DNA of 64,000 nucleotides from Streptomyces sp. TLI_146 (GCF_002846415.1 NZ_PJMX01000001.1:4774001-4838000), one strand, 5' to 3'; counted from the stretch's first letter, positions 49,850 to 58,366 are shown. Numbers and translations: made by a program. Notes: generated by a model not told the origin, from the sequence alone.

Positions 49850-50756
49850 GGCCGCAGGGACGCGGATGACACAGAACCAGATCGCCCAGACCCAGATCCA
49901 CAACATCGGCTACCGCAACTACGACGGCCCGCGCCTGGGCCGGGCGTACGCACGGCGCTCGCTCTTCTCGCAGTCGCTGCGCGGGGCGTACGGACTGGGC
50001 CGCAGCGCCAAGTCCAAGGTGCTGCCGATGCTGCTGTTCGCGGTGATGTGCCTGCCCGCGGCCATCATGGTCGCGGTCGCCGTCGCCACCAAGGCCAACG
50101 ACCTGCCGGTGGACTACACGCGCAACGCGATCCTGATGCAGGCCGTCATCGGCCTCTTCATCGCCGCGCAGGCCCCCCAGACCGTCTCGCGCGACCTGCG
50201 CTTCCGCACCGTGCCGCTGTACTTCTCGCGGCCCATCGAGCGCGTGGACTACGTCCTGGCCAAGTTCGCGGCGATGGCCTCGGCGCTCTTCATCCTCACG
50301 GCGGCGCCGCTCGTCGTGCTCTACGTGGGCGCGCTGCTCGCCAAACTCGACTTCGCGGACCAGACCAAGGGGTTCGCACAGGGACTGGTCTCGGTGGCAC
50401 TGCTCTCGCTCCTGTTCGCCGGCATCGGCCTGGTGGTCTCGGCGCTCACCCCGCGCCGCGGCTTCGGCGTCGCGGCCGTCATCGCGGTCCTGACGATCTC
50501 CTACGGGGCGGTCTCCGCGGTCCAGGGCGTCGCCTTCGACCAGCAGTCCACCGGGTCCATCAAGTGGTTCGGGCTCTTCTCCCCCATCACGCTCATCGAC
50601 GGGGTGCAGACCGCCTTCCTCGGCGCGACGTCGGCCTTCCCGGGCCGCGTGGGGCCGGGCGCCGGGGCCGGCGTGGTCTATCTGCTCGTCGTCCTCGCGC
50701 TGATCGCCGGTTCGTACGCCGTCCTGATGCGCCGCTACCGGAAGGTCGGGCTGTGA
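49839..50756 (+). CDS. ABC-2 type transporter permease
   Basis: A 305-residue permease with six hydrophobic helices between about residue 65 and 295. The N-terminus IHNIGYRNYDGPRLGRAYARRSLFSQSLRGAYGLGR is the conserved cytoplasmic start of a subgroup of actinobacterial ABC-2 permeases. TVSRDLRFRTVPLYFSRPIERVDYVLAK is another landmark. Its ATG overlaps the end of the first ATPase by 11 bases, so they are translationally coupled and probably form one exporter. Confidence 0.87.
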   Translation: MAAEAAGTRMTQNQIAQTQIHNIGYRNYDGPRLGRAYARRSLFSQSLRGAYGLGRSAKSKVLPMLLFAVMCLPAAIMVAVAVATKANDLPVDYTRNAILMQAVIGLFIAAQAPQTVSRDLRFRTVPLYFSRPIERVDYVLAKFAAMASALFILTAAPLVVLYVGALLAKLDFADQTKGFAQGLVSVALLSLLFAGIGLVVSALTPRRGFGVAAVIAVLTISYGAVSAVQGVAFDQQSTGSIKWFGLFSPITLIDGVQTAFLGATSAFPGRVGPGAGAGVVYLLVVLALIAGSYAVLMRRYRKVGL

Positions 50757-51664
50757 CCACCATCGACATCGACCACACCTCCCGCTGGTTCGGCAACGTG
50801 GTGGCCGTCAACGACGTCACCATGTCGATCGGCCCCGGGGTGACCGGACTGCTCGGCCCCAACGGCGCCGGAAAGTCCACGCTCATCAACATGATGGGTG
50901 GTTTCCTCGCCCCCTCGACGGGAAGCGTGACGCTCGACGGACGCCCCATCTGGCGCAACGAGGACGTCTACCGGCAGATCGGCATCGTCCCCGAGCGGGA
51001 GGCGATGTACGACTTCCTTACCGGCCGAGAGTTCGTCGTCGCCAACGCCGAACTGCACGGGCTCGGGGCCAAGGAGGCCCAGCGGGCGCTCGCCACGGTC
51101 GAGATGGAGTACGCGCAAGACCGCAAGATCCAGACGTACAGCAAGGGCATGCGCCAGCGCGTGAAGATGGCGTCCGCGCTGGTCCACGACCCTTCGGTGC
51201 TGCTGCTCGACGAGCCCTTCAACGGCATGGACCCGCGCCAGCGCATGCAGCTGATGGACCTGCTGCGGCGGATGGGCGCCGAGGGCCGCACCGTCCTGTT
51301 CTCCTCGCACATCCTCGAAGAGGTCGAGCAGCTCGCCGCGCACATCGAGGTGATCGTGGCCGGGCGGCACGCGGCGAGCGGTGACTTCCGCAAGATCCGC
51401 CGACTGATGACCGACCGCCCGCACCGCTATCTGATCCGCTCCAGCGACGACCGCGCGCTCGCCGCCGCGCTGATCGCCGACCCCTCGACGGCCGGGATCG
51501 AGGTCGACCTCAAGGAGGGCGCGCTGCGCATCCAGGCGGTCGACTTCGGGCGGTTCACGACGCTGCTCCCGCAGGTCGCGAAGGCCCACGGCATCCGTCT
51601 GCTGACCGTCTCGCCGTCCGACGAGTCGCTCGAATCCGTCTTCTCCTACCTTGTAGCGGCCTGA
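50753..51664 (+). CDS. ABC transporter ATP-binding protein
   Basis: A 303-residue ABC-2 ATPase: Walker A GPNGAGKST, signature YSKGMRQRVKMASAL, Walker B LLLDEPFNGMD. It has the usual accessory C-terminal domain after residue 220. The GTG at 50753 overlaps the permease stop as GTGA. It is probably paired with the permease that follows, giving a second exporter or a heteromeric complex with the first pair. Confidence 0.88.
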   Translation: MTTIDIDHTSRWFGNVVAVNDVTMSIGPGVTGLLGPNGAGKSTLINMMGGFLAPSTGSVTLDGRPIWRNEDVYRQIGIVPEREAMYDFLTGREFVVANAELHGLGAKEAQRALATVEMEYAQDRKIQTYSKGMRQRVKMASALVHDPSVLLLDEPFNGMDPRQRMQLMDLLRRMGAEGRTVLFSSHILEEVEQLAAHIEVIVAGRHAASGDFRKIRRLMTDRPHRYLIRSSDDRALAAALIADPSTAGIEVDLKEGALRIQAVDFGRFTTLLPQVAKAHGIRLLTVSPSDESLESVFSYLVAA

Positions 51665-51672
51665 AAGGAGCT

Positions 51673-52401
51673 GTGAGCGTCATGTACAACCCCACAGTCG
51701 CCCGGCTCACCTACCGGGCCCTGCTCGGCCGCCGCCGGGCCGCCATCCTCTGCGTGCTGCCGGTGCTGCTGATCGTCATCGCGGCGGCGGTCCGGTCCTT
51801 CAGCGGCGCCGACGACCAGGTCGCGGCCAATCTGCTGGGCGGGTTCGCGCTCGCCACGATGGTCCCGCTGATCGGTGTCATCGCGGGCACCGGAGCCATC
51901 GGGCCCGAGATCGACGACGGCTCGATCGTCTATCTGCTGGCCAAGCCGGTGAAACGCCCGACGATCATCTTCACCAAGCTGATCGTGGCGATCGCGGTGA
52001 CCATGGCCTTCTCGGCCGTCCCCACCTTCATCGCCGGAATGATCCTCAACGGCAACGGCCAGCAGATCGCGATCGCCTACACGGTCGCGGCCCTGGTCGC
52101 CTCGATCGCGTACGCGGCGGTCTTCCTGCTCCTGGGCACGGTCACCCGGCACGCGGTGGTCTTCGGCCTGGTCTACGCGCTGGTCTGGGAGAGCCTGTTC
52201 GGCAACCTGGTCCCCGGCGCGCGCACGCTGAGCGTCCAGCAGTGGTCGCTCGCCCTCGCCGAGCGGATCGGCACGAACGGCTTTATCACCTCGGACGTCG
52301 GCCTGCCGGCCGCGGTCGTCCTGCTGACGGCGGTCACGGTCCTGGCGACCTGGTACGCGGGCCAGAAGCTGCGGACGCTGAAGCTGGCCGGGGAGGAGTG
52401 A
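51673..52401 (+). CDS. ABC-2 type transporter permease
   Basis: A 242-residue permease with six hydrophobic helices. GPEIDDGSIVYLLAKPVKRPTIIFTKLI is the typical ABC-2 loop. AAAGGAG lies two bases before the GTG at 51673 and eleven before an ATG at 51682; neither spacing is ideal, so either start (242 or 239 residues) is possible. It is the fourth gene of the exporter set. The two permeases are not obviously close paralogues in the loops. Substrate unknown. Confidence 0.85.
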   Translation: MSVMYNPTVARLTYRALLGRRRAAILCVLPVLLIVIAAAVRSFSGADDQVAANLLGGFALATMVPLIGVIAGTGAIGPEIDDGSIVYLLAKPVKRPTIIFTKLIVAIAVTMAFSAVPTFIAGMILNGNGQQIAIAYTVAALVASIAYAAVFLLLGTVTRHAVVFGLVYALVWESLFGNLVPGARTLSVQQWSLALAERIGTNGFITSDVGLPAAVVLLTAVTVLATWYAGQKLRTLKLAGEE

Positions 52402-52480
52402 CCTCGCGGGCAGAGGCGAGCGTCACCCTCCCGGGACCCGGGCGGCGGCCCTCGGGCCCCGCCCGGGTCATCATCGAGGC

Positions 52481-53155
52481 ATGACGACGCTTCACGGTCC
52501 GGGCACGCGCCGGGCCCCCGAGCCGGCCCGGCCGGTGCGGGCCTGGGTGCGTTCCTCACCGGGGACGCACATCTGGCTGGTGGTCATCGCGATCACCAGC
52601 ATCGTCATCGAACTGTCCAGCCAGGACCTCGGGCACTATCTGCTGCACCGCAACAGCAGCAACATCCACGAGCTCACCAAGCACCCCGCACAGTCGCTGT
52701 TCACCAGCGCCTTCTGGATCGAGGACCCGTCCTCGTTCCTGCTGTACCTGGTGCTCTTCGAGCTCGTCCACGCGCCCGTGGAGCGCTGGATCGGCACCGT
52801 GCGGTGGCTGATCGCGGTCGCCGCCGCCCATGTCGCGGCCACGCTGGTCAGCCAGGAGGTGGTGCTGTGGAGCATCCAGAACCACGAGGTGCCCAAGCGG
52901 ATGGCGCACGTCGTGGACATCGGGGTCAGCTATGGGCTCGCCGCTTCGGCGGGGCTGCTCGTGTACCGGCTGCCGCGGCCCTGGCGGTGGCTCTACCTCG
53001 CGTGCGTGGTGGCGTTCTTCGGGATGCCGCTGCTGACGGGGGGCACGTTCACGGACATCGGGCACGGAGTCGCGCTGGCCATCGGGCTGGCCTGCTGGCC
53101 GCTGACCAGGGCTAAATCAGTGGCTTCGAACGGGCGTGCGGTGCACAGTGGTTGA
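52481..53155 (+). CDS. rhomboid-like membrane protein
   Basis: A 224-residue protein with about five or six helices. GVSYGLAASAG near residue 150 and FTDIGHGVALAIG near residue 195 resemble the rhomboid catalytic serine (GxS) and histidine motifs, though the second glycine of GxSG is replaced by tyrosine. It may be an intramembrane serine protease or an inactive relative. The gap of 79 bases after the ABC genes suggests its own promoter. A strong hairpin terminates it. Confidence 0.72.
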   Translation: MTTLHGPGTRRAPEPARPVRAWVRSSPGTHIWLVVIAITSIVIELSSQDLGHYLLHRNSSNIHELTKHPAQSLFTSAFWIEDPSSFLLYLVLFELVHAPVERWIGTVRWLIAVAAAHVAATLVSQEVVLWSIQNHEVPKRMAHVVDIGVSYGLAASAGLLVYRLPRPWRWLYLACVVAFFGMPLLTGGTFTDIGHGVALAIGLACWPLTRAKSVASNGRAVHSG

Positions 53156-53218
53156 GGGCCCCAGGGCAGACCGCTTCGAGCGCGCCACCGGCGCGGGTCA
53201 CCCCGGGGCACGGGATCG

Positions 53219-53253
53219 GTAAGGGGCGTCCACCCATGGTGGACGCCCCTTAC
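53219..53253. terminator. perfect 16-bp hairpin, bidirectional terminator
   Basis: GTAAGGGGCGTCCACC (53219-53234) and its exact complement (53238-53253) flank the three-base CAT. It lies between the convergent rhomboid-like gene and the HAD gene and ends in TTACAT on one side. This is the most perfect stem of the terminator-like hairpins I found. Confidence 0.85.
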
Positions 53254-53254
53254 A

Positions 53255-53289
53255 TAACAGCTAACAGCTAACAGCTAACGGCTGACAGC
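53255..53289. repeat. heptamer tandem repeat
   Basis: Five direct heptamers follow the hairpin: TAACAGC three times, then TAACGGC and TGACAGC, ending 18 bases before the HAD stop codon. AT-rich for this genome. Possibly a slippage product with no function. Confidence 0.8.
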
Positions 53290-53306
53290 AGCCAGCGCGC
53301 CCGCGC

Positions 53307-54128
53307 TCACGCGCCCAGCAACTGCTCCAGCACCACGGCGATCCCGTCGTCCTCGTTGGACGCGGTGATCTCGTGGGCGACGGCCTTCAGCTCGTCGTGG
53401 GCGTTGGCCATGGCCACGCCGTGCTCGGCCCAGCCGAACATCGGGATGTCGTTGGGCATGTCGCCGAACGCGATCGTGTCCGTCGACCGGCAGCCGAGCC
53501 GCCGCGCGGCCAGCGACAGGCCCGTCGCCTTGCTCAGGCCCAGCGGAAGCAGCTCCACCACGCCCTCGCCCGCCATCACCACGTCGACCAGGCTGCCGAC
53601 GACCTGGCGCGCGATCCGTGCCAGCTCGTCGTCACCGAGCTCCGGGTGCTGTATGTAGACCTTGTTGAGCGGCGCCGACCACAGCTCGGCGACCTGGTCG
53701 AAGGCGACGACCGGCAGCGAGCCCTCCTGGACCCGGTAGCCGGGGCCGACCAGCACCTCGCCGTCGAGCCCGTCCCGGCTCGCGGCCAGCGCCAGCGGGC
53801 CCACCTCGGCCTCTATCTTCGACAGCGCGAGCCCCGCCAGCTGGCGGTCCAGCGTCACCGACGTCAGCAGCCGGTGCTCGCCCGCGTGGTAGACCTGCGC
53901 GCCCTGGCCGCACACCGCGAGCCCCTGGTACCCCAGGTCATCCAGGATGTGCCGGGTCCAGGGCACCGCGCGGCCGGTCACCACGATGTGGGCCGCGCCC
54001 GCCGCGGTGGCCGCGGCGAGCGCTTCACGGGTGCGCTCCGAAACGGTCTCGTCGGAGCGCAGCAGCGTCCCGTCCAGATCGGTCGCGATCAGCTTGTACG
54101 GGAACGGCTTCCCCGGGGCGGTGCTCAC
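53307..54128 (-). CDS. HAD-IIB (Cof-type) phosphatase
   Basis: A 273-residue HAD phosphatase: LIATDLDGTLLRSDETVSERT (motif I), VVTGRAVPWTR (II) and TIAFGDMPNDIPMFG (IV), with a C2 cap. It is a paralogue of the protein at 39384-40253 (same order of motifs, shared FGDMPND). The GTG at 54128 overlaps the serS stop as GTGA, so it is translationally coupled to serS. Sugar-phosphate hydrolysis is likely but unproven. Confidence 0.87.
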   Translation of the reverse strand: MSTAPGKPFPYKLIATDLDGTLLRSDETVSERTREALAAATAAGAAHIVVTGRAVPWTRHILDDLGYQGLAVCGQGAQVYHAGEHRLLTSVTLDRQLAGLALSKIEAEVGPLALAASRDGLDGEVLVGPGYRVQEGSLPVVAFDQVAELWSAPLNKVYIQHPELGDDELARIARQVVGSLVDVVMAGEGVVELLPLGLSKATGLSLAARRLGCRSTDTIAFGDMPNDIPMFGWAEHGVAMANAHDELKAVAHEITASNEDDGIAVVLEQLLGA

Positions 54129-55414
54129 TTGGCGATGGGCTCCAGCACCTCGCGGCCGCCCAGGTACGGGCGGAGCACGGCCGGGACCCGCACCGAGCCG
54201 TCGGCCTGCTGGTGGTTCTCCAGGATCGCCACGATGGTGCGCGGCACCGCGCACAGCGTGCCGTTCAGGGTGGCCAGCGGGGCGACCTTGCTCTTGCCCT
54301 CGCTGGTGTCACGCATGCGGACCGACAGACGGCGCGCCTGGAAGCCGTCGCAGTTGGAGGCCGAGGTCAGCTCGCGGTACTTGCCCTGCGTCGGGATCCA
54401 CGCCTCGCAGTCGTACTTGCGCGAGGCGGAGGCGCCCAGGTCACCGGTGGCCACGTCGATCACCTGGAAGGGCAGTTCGAGGCCGGTCAGCCACTGCTTC
54501 TCCCAGTCCAGGAGCCGCTTGTGCTCGTTCTCGGCGTCGTCCGGGTGGACGTACGAGAACATCTCGACCTTGTCGAACTGGTGGACCCGGAAGATGCCCC
54601 GGGTGTCCTTGCCGTACGTACCGGCCTCGCGGCGGAAGCACGGCGAGAAGCCCGCGTAGCGCAGCGGCAGCTTCTCCGCGTCGATGATCTCGTCCATGTG
54701 GTACGCGGCGAGCGGGACCTCGGAGGTGCCGACCAGGTAGTAGTCGTCCTTCTCCAGGTGGTACACGTTCTCCGCGGCCTGGCCGAGGAAGCCGGTGCCC
54801 TCCATGGCGCGCGGGCGGACCAGCGCCGGGGTGAGCATCGGGATGAAGCCGGCCTCGGTGGCCTGCGCGATCGCCGCGTTGACGAGGGCGAGCTCCAGGA
54901 GCGCGCCGACGCCCGTCAGGTAGTAGAAGCGCGAGCCGGAGACCTTGGCGCCGCGCTCGACGTCGATGGCGCCCAGCGCCTCGCCGAGCTCCAGGTGGTC
55001 CTTGGGCTCGAAGCCCTCGGCCCCGAAGTCGCGGATGGTGCCGTGCGTCTCCAGGACGACGAAGTCCTCCTCGCCGCCGACCGGCACGTCCTCGTGGACG
55101 ATGTTGCCGAGCTGGAGCAGGAGGCGCTTGGCCGCCTCGTCCGCCTCGTTCTGCTCGGCCTCGGCGCTCTTGACGTCGGCCTTGAGCTGCTCGGCCTTCT
55201 GCAGGAGCTCGGCGCGCTCCTCGGGCGAGGCCTTGGGGATGAGCTTGCCGAGCGCCTTCTGCTCGGAGCGCAGCTCGTCGAAGCGGACGCCGGACGACCT
55301 GCGCCGCTCGTCGGCTGAGAGCAGGGCGTCGACGAGCGCGACGTCCTCTCCACGGGCGCGCTGGGAGGCGCGAACACGGTCGGGGTCCTCACGGAGCAGG
55401 CGAAGGTCAATCAC
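54125..55414 (-). CDS. serS: seryl-tRNA synthetase
   Basis: A 429-residue class II synthetase that charges tRNA-Ser. The N-terminal helical hairpin (about residues 30-100) grips the tRNA. Class II motif 2 is FSPCFRREAGTYGKDTRGIFRVHQFDKVEMF in pieces and motif 3 ends in LATLNGTLCAVPRTIVAILENHQ. Length is standard. The start MIDLRLLREDPDRVR is the family opening. No tRNA-dependent leader element was recognised in the upstream gap. Confidence 0.95.
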   Translation of the reverse strand: MIDLRLLREDPDRVRASQRARGEDVALVDALLSADERRRSSGVRFDELRSEQKALGKLIPKASPEERAELLQKAEQLKADVKSAEAEQNEADEAAKRLLLQLGNIVHEDVPVGGEEDFVVLETHGTIRDFGAEGFEPKDHLELGEALGAIDVERGAKVSGSRFYYLTGVGALLELALVNAAIAQATEAGFIPMLTPALVRPRAMEGTGFLGQAAENVYHLEKDDYYLVGTSEVPLAAYHMDEIIDAEKLPLRYAGFSPCFRREAGTYGKDTRGIFRVHQFDKVEMFSYVHPDDAENEHKRLLDWEKQWLTGLELPFQVIDVATGDLGASASRKYDCEAWIPTQGKYRELTSASNCDGFQARRLSVRMRDTSEGKSKVAPLATLNGTLCAVPRTIVAILENHQQADGSVRVPAVLRPYLGGREVLEPIAK

Positions 55415-56067
55415 CCCTCAAGGCTACCGGTGCGGATCCCTGGCACCCCACCGGATATCCCCGCCGCGCCCGTTCCGCGTGTCGGTTTGCCCGAATTGCC
55501 CGTATTGGGAAATGTGGTGGAGGAATTCCGGGACGGGCGTCAATAAAGCCCGTCCTTTTCCCTGAAAAGGGGTGCTTTCCGGACTTCCGTTGACCGGACT
55601 CCCTTGCATCCCAAGGGACTTGTCCACAGAAGTACACAGGCCGGGAAAGTTATCCACAGGGTGTGGGGAGTTCTTGTGGACTGCCCGCAAGATCCCTTCC
55701 GTGGCGCGGTGCGGGGCCAAGGATTCCCAGTTCGAGCCTCTCCCACACACTCATTCGGGTGGGAATTGCTCGCCCTAAAGAGTTCATCGAGGGAATTGGG
55801 GTGACATCGCCCTTGCTGATCTTCTGTGGACGGATGCGTCGTCACTAGAGGTATTTGTCGACTCTGTCCGGTTGCGTTGTCGACTTACCCACAGGTCGAG
55901 AAGAGAGCCTGTGGATAACTTTGTGGACAGTGAAAATCAGCAGGTAGGACTACGGGTGGGCCGGTGGAAAACCCGCCCGGACGCGACTCACCCCGGGCAC
56001 GACTCGCCCCGGGTGCGGCTCCTCCTGGGTGCGGCTCACCTCTGGCCCCGGCTCGCCGGGGCAGCGC
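55415..56067. other. 653-bp non-coding gap with a DnaA-box cluster
   Basis: Seven DnaA-box-like sites fall between 55620 and 55930. Matching the Streptomyces consensus are TTGTCCACA (55620-55628), TTATCCACA (55650-55658), inverted TGTGGACGG (55825-55833), inverted TGTGGATAA (55910-55918) and inverted TGTGGACAG (55922-55930). Weaker are TGTGGACTG (55675-55683) and TTACCCACA (55885-55893). The 55490-55960 part is AT-richer than its surroundings and no gene is credible there. S. coelicolor is known to have DnaA-box clusters outside oriC that influence replication; this position, between serS and pheA, is a good candidate for one. Confidence 0.75.
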
Positions 56068-57003
56068 TCAGGCCCGGCCGTCCTGGCTGCGCGCCAGCCA
56101 CTCCGCCGCCGCCACGAACTCGGCGTCCGAGGTCCCCGGCCGTGCCGTGCGCACCTCGTCGGCCGTCACGCCCGCGCGCGGGTACGAGCCGAGGAAGCGC
56201 ACCTTCGGGCAGATCCGCTTCAGCCCCATCAGCGCCTCGCCGACGCGCCGGTCCGAGATGTGGCCCTCGGCGTCCACCGCGAAGCAGTAGTTGCCGATGC
56301 CCGCGCCCGTCGGCCGGGACTGGATGAGCATCAGGTTGACCCCGCGTACGGCGAACTCCTGGAGCAGTTCGAGCAGCGCGCCCGGGTGGTCGTCGCCCAG
56401 CCAGATCACCACGGACGTCTTGTCCGCCCCGGTCGGCGCGGCGGGCCGGGCCGGGCGGCCCACCAGCACGAACCGCGTCTCCGCGTTCTCCGCGTCGTGG
56501 ATCTCGGTGACCAGCGGCTCCAGCCCGTACGTCGCCGCCGCGAACTCGCCCGCGAACGCCGCGTCGAACCGGCCCTCCTGGACCAGGCGGGCGCCGTCCG
56601 CGTTGGACGCGGCCGACTCCCACAGCGCCTCGGGCAGATGGGTGCGCAGCCAGTTGCGCACCTGCGGCTGGGCCACCGGGTGCCCGGTCACCGTCTTGAC
56701 GTCCGACAGCTTCGTCCCCGGCCGCACGAGCAGCGCGAAGGCGATCGGCAGCAGCACCTCGCGGTAGATCATCAGCGGCTCGCCGGAGGCCAGCTCGTCC
56801 AGGGTCGCGGTGACCCCGCCCTCCACCGAGTTCTCGATGGGCACGAGCGCGGCCGCGGCCTCCCCGTTGCGTACCGCGTCGAGCGCGGCGGGCACGGACA
56901 CCATCGGCACCAGCTCACGGGTCGCCGCCTCCGGCAGCGTGCGCAGGGCGGCCTCGGTGAAGGTGCCTTCGGGACCGAGATACGTGTATCGCGTGGCGGA
57001 CAT
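56068..57003 (-). CDS. pheA: prephenate dehydratase
   Basis: A 311-residue monofunctional enzyme of phenylalanine synthesis. The catalytic domain starts YTYLGPEGTFTEAAL and contains the conserved VPIENSVEGGVTATLDEL and, later, KTSVVIW. The C-terminal ACT domain (about residues 200-280) holds GALLELLQEFAVRGVNLMLIQSRP, the phenylalanine-binding regulatory site, so feedback inhibition is expected. The ATG at 57003 follows AGGGTG. There is no chorismate mutase domain. Confidence 0.94.
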   Translation of the reverse strand: MSATRYTYLGPEGTFTEAALRTLPEAATRELVPMVSVPAALDAVRNGEAAAALVPIENSVEGGVTATLDELASGEPLMIYREVLLPIAFALLVRPGTKLSDVKTVTGHPVAQPQVRNWLRTHLPEALWESAASNADGARLVQEGRFDAAFAGEFAAATYGLEPLVTEIHDAENAETRFVLVGRPARPAAPTGADKTSVVIWLGDDHPGALLELLQEFAVRGVNLMLIQSRPTGAGIGNYCFAVDAEGHISDRRVGEALMGLKRICPKVRFLGSYPRAGVTADEVRTARPGTSDAEFVAAAEWLARSQDGRA

Positions 57004-57074
57004 ACCCGTCACCCTAATGGCCTGCCGTCACGGGCGAAGGCCGTCTCGAACGGTCAGGACCCACCGGTCACGGC

Positions 57075-58355
57075 TCACGACTCCAGCAACAGCTGACCCA
57101 CGTACTCGCCCGCGCGCGGCCCGCCGGGCACCGCGAACAGACCGCTCGACTCGTGCCGGATGAACGCCGACAGCGCGTCGCCCCGGTCGAGCTTGCGCTG
57201 CACCGGTACGAAGCCCCGCAGCGGGTCGGCCTGCCAGGCGACGAAGAGCAGGCCCGCGTCCGGCACCCCGTCCGCCGAGATCCCGTCGTGGTACGAGAAG
57301 GCGCGCCGCAGCATCGCGGCGCCGCCGTTCTGCTCGGGCGCGGAGATGCGGGCGTGCGCGTTGTCGGGGATGACCAGCTTGCCGTCCGGGCCGAACTTGT
57401 CGAGCTGCATCGCGGTCGTCTCGGTACCGCCCGAAAGAGGGGCGCCGTTCGCCTTCTTGCGGCCGATCACCTGCTCCTGCTGGGCGAGCGGCATCTTCTC
57501 CCAGTCGTCGAGCAGCATCCTGATCCGGCGCACCACCGCGTACGAGCCGTTCGCCATCCACGCCGGCTTCCCGCTGTCCGGGACGAAGATCCGCTTCTCG
57601 AAGTCGGGGTCGGCGGGCTTGGGGTTGCCGGTGCCGTCGATCTGGCCCATCAGGTTGCGGGCCGTCATCGGCTTCTTCGTGGCGCCGGGCGTCCGGTTGA
57701 AGCCGTTCATCTGCCAGCGCACCCGGGCCGCCGCGCCCGCGTCCTTCTGGAGCGCGCGCAGCGCGTGGAAGGCCACCAGGGCGTCGTCCGCGCCGATCTG
57801 CACCCACAGATCGCCGTTGGAGCGCTTGGGGTCCAGCCGGTCCGAGGAGAAGTCCGGCAGCGGGTCCAGCTCGACGGGGCGCTGCGCCACCAGGCCCGTA
57901 CGGTCGAAGAAGGTGCGGCCGAAGCCGAACGTGACGGTGAGCGAGGACGGGCCCGCGTCCAGCGCGACCCCGGTGTCCGCGCCCGTCGGCTCGCCCGCCA
58001 TCAGCGCCTTCGCCGTCGCCGACCAGCGCCGCAGCAGCGCCGCCGCCTCCCTGCGCCCGGCGCCGGGCGCGAGGTCGAAGGCGATCAGATGACCGCAGGC
58101 CTGAAGCGGAGTGGAGATCCCCGCTTGGTGTTTCACGTGAAACGGGACCTCGGTGGCGCCGACCGAGGACAGCTCGGGACTCCCCGACCCGTCCGACTCG
58201 ACGGCGGCGTGGACGAGCGCGCCGCCCGTCGCGCCCAGCGCGACACCGGCCGCGCCGGCCGCTCCCACCGTGCCGAGCAGGCGCCGACGGGTCATGTCGA
58301 GGGGCGCGCCGGCGCTGTCGGTGCTCTGGTTGATCTCGTTGATCTGGTCGGTCAT
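57075..58355 (-). CDS. dtpA: Tat-secreted dye-decolourising peroxidase DtpA
   Basis: A 426-residue haem peroxidase. The twin-arginine signal is MTRRRLLGTVGAAGAAGVAL. GQIDGTGN carries the GxxDG aspartate, NAHARIS the likely proximal histidine and MLRRAFSY the distal arginine. In S. lividans, DtpA (SLI_4211) is encoded with Sco and ECuC and takes part in the copper-dependent maturation of GlxA that morphogenesis needs; the same order occurs here. A parS site lies inside the gene (58130-58143) and is read as F-H-V-K-H in the linker after the signal peptide. Confidence 0.92.
   Translation of the reverse strand: MTDQINEINQSTDSAGAPLDMTRRRLLGTVGAAGAAGVALGATGGALVHAAVESDGSGSPELSSVGATEVPFHVKHQAGISTPLQACGHLIAFDLAPGAGRREAAALLRRWSATAKALMAGEPTGADTGVALDAGPSSLTVTFGFGRTFFDRTGLVAQRPVELDPLPDFSSDRLDPKRSNGDLWVQIGADDALVAFHALRALQKDAGAAARVRWQMNGFNRTPGATKKPMTARNLMGQIDGTGNPKPADPDFEKRIFVPDSGKPAWMANGSYAVVRRIRMLLDDWEKMPLAQQEQVIGRKKANGAPLSGGTETTAMQLDKFGPDGKLVIPDNAHARISAPEQNGGAAMLRRAFSYHDGISADGVPDAGLLFVAWQADPLRGFVPVQRKLDRGDALSAFIRHESSGLFAVPGGPRAGEYVGQLLLES
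58130..58143. other. parS inside dtpA
   Basis: Perfect GTTTCACGTGAAAC within coding sequence. On the minus strand its codons read TTT-CAC-GTG-AAA, adding F-H-V-K to the flexible linker after the Tat signal peptide, where sequence constraint is low. Confidence 0.93.
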
Positions 58356-58366
58356 CTGGTGCGTAC

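Noticed and set aside
55540..55848. Small open frames in the serS-pheA gap
   Set aside because: Overlap on both strands, no start signals, AT-richer composition and DnaA boxes explain the region better.
55415..56067. Possibility that this gap is oriC itself
   Set aside because: Streptomyces oriC lies between dnaA and dnaN with about 19 boxes; neither gene is here and the box count is lower.
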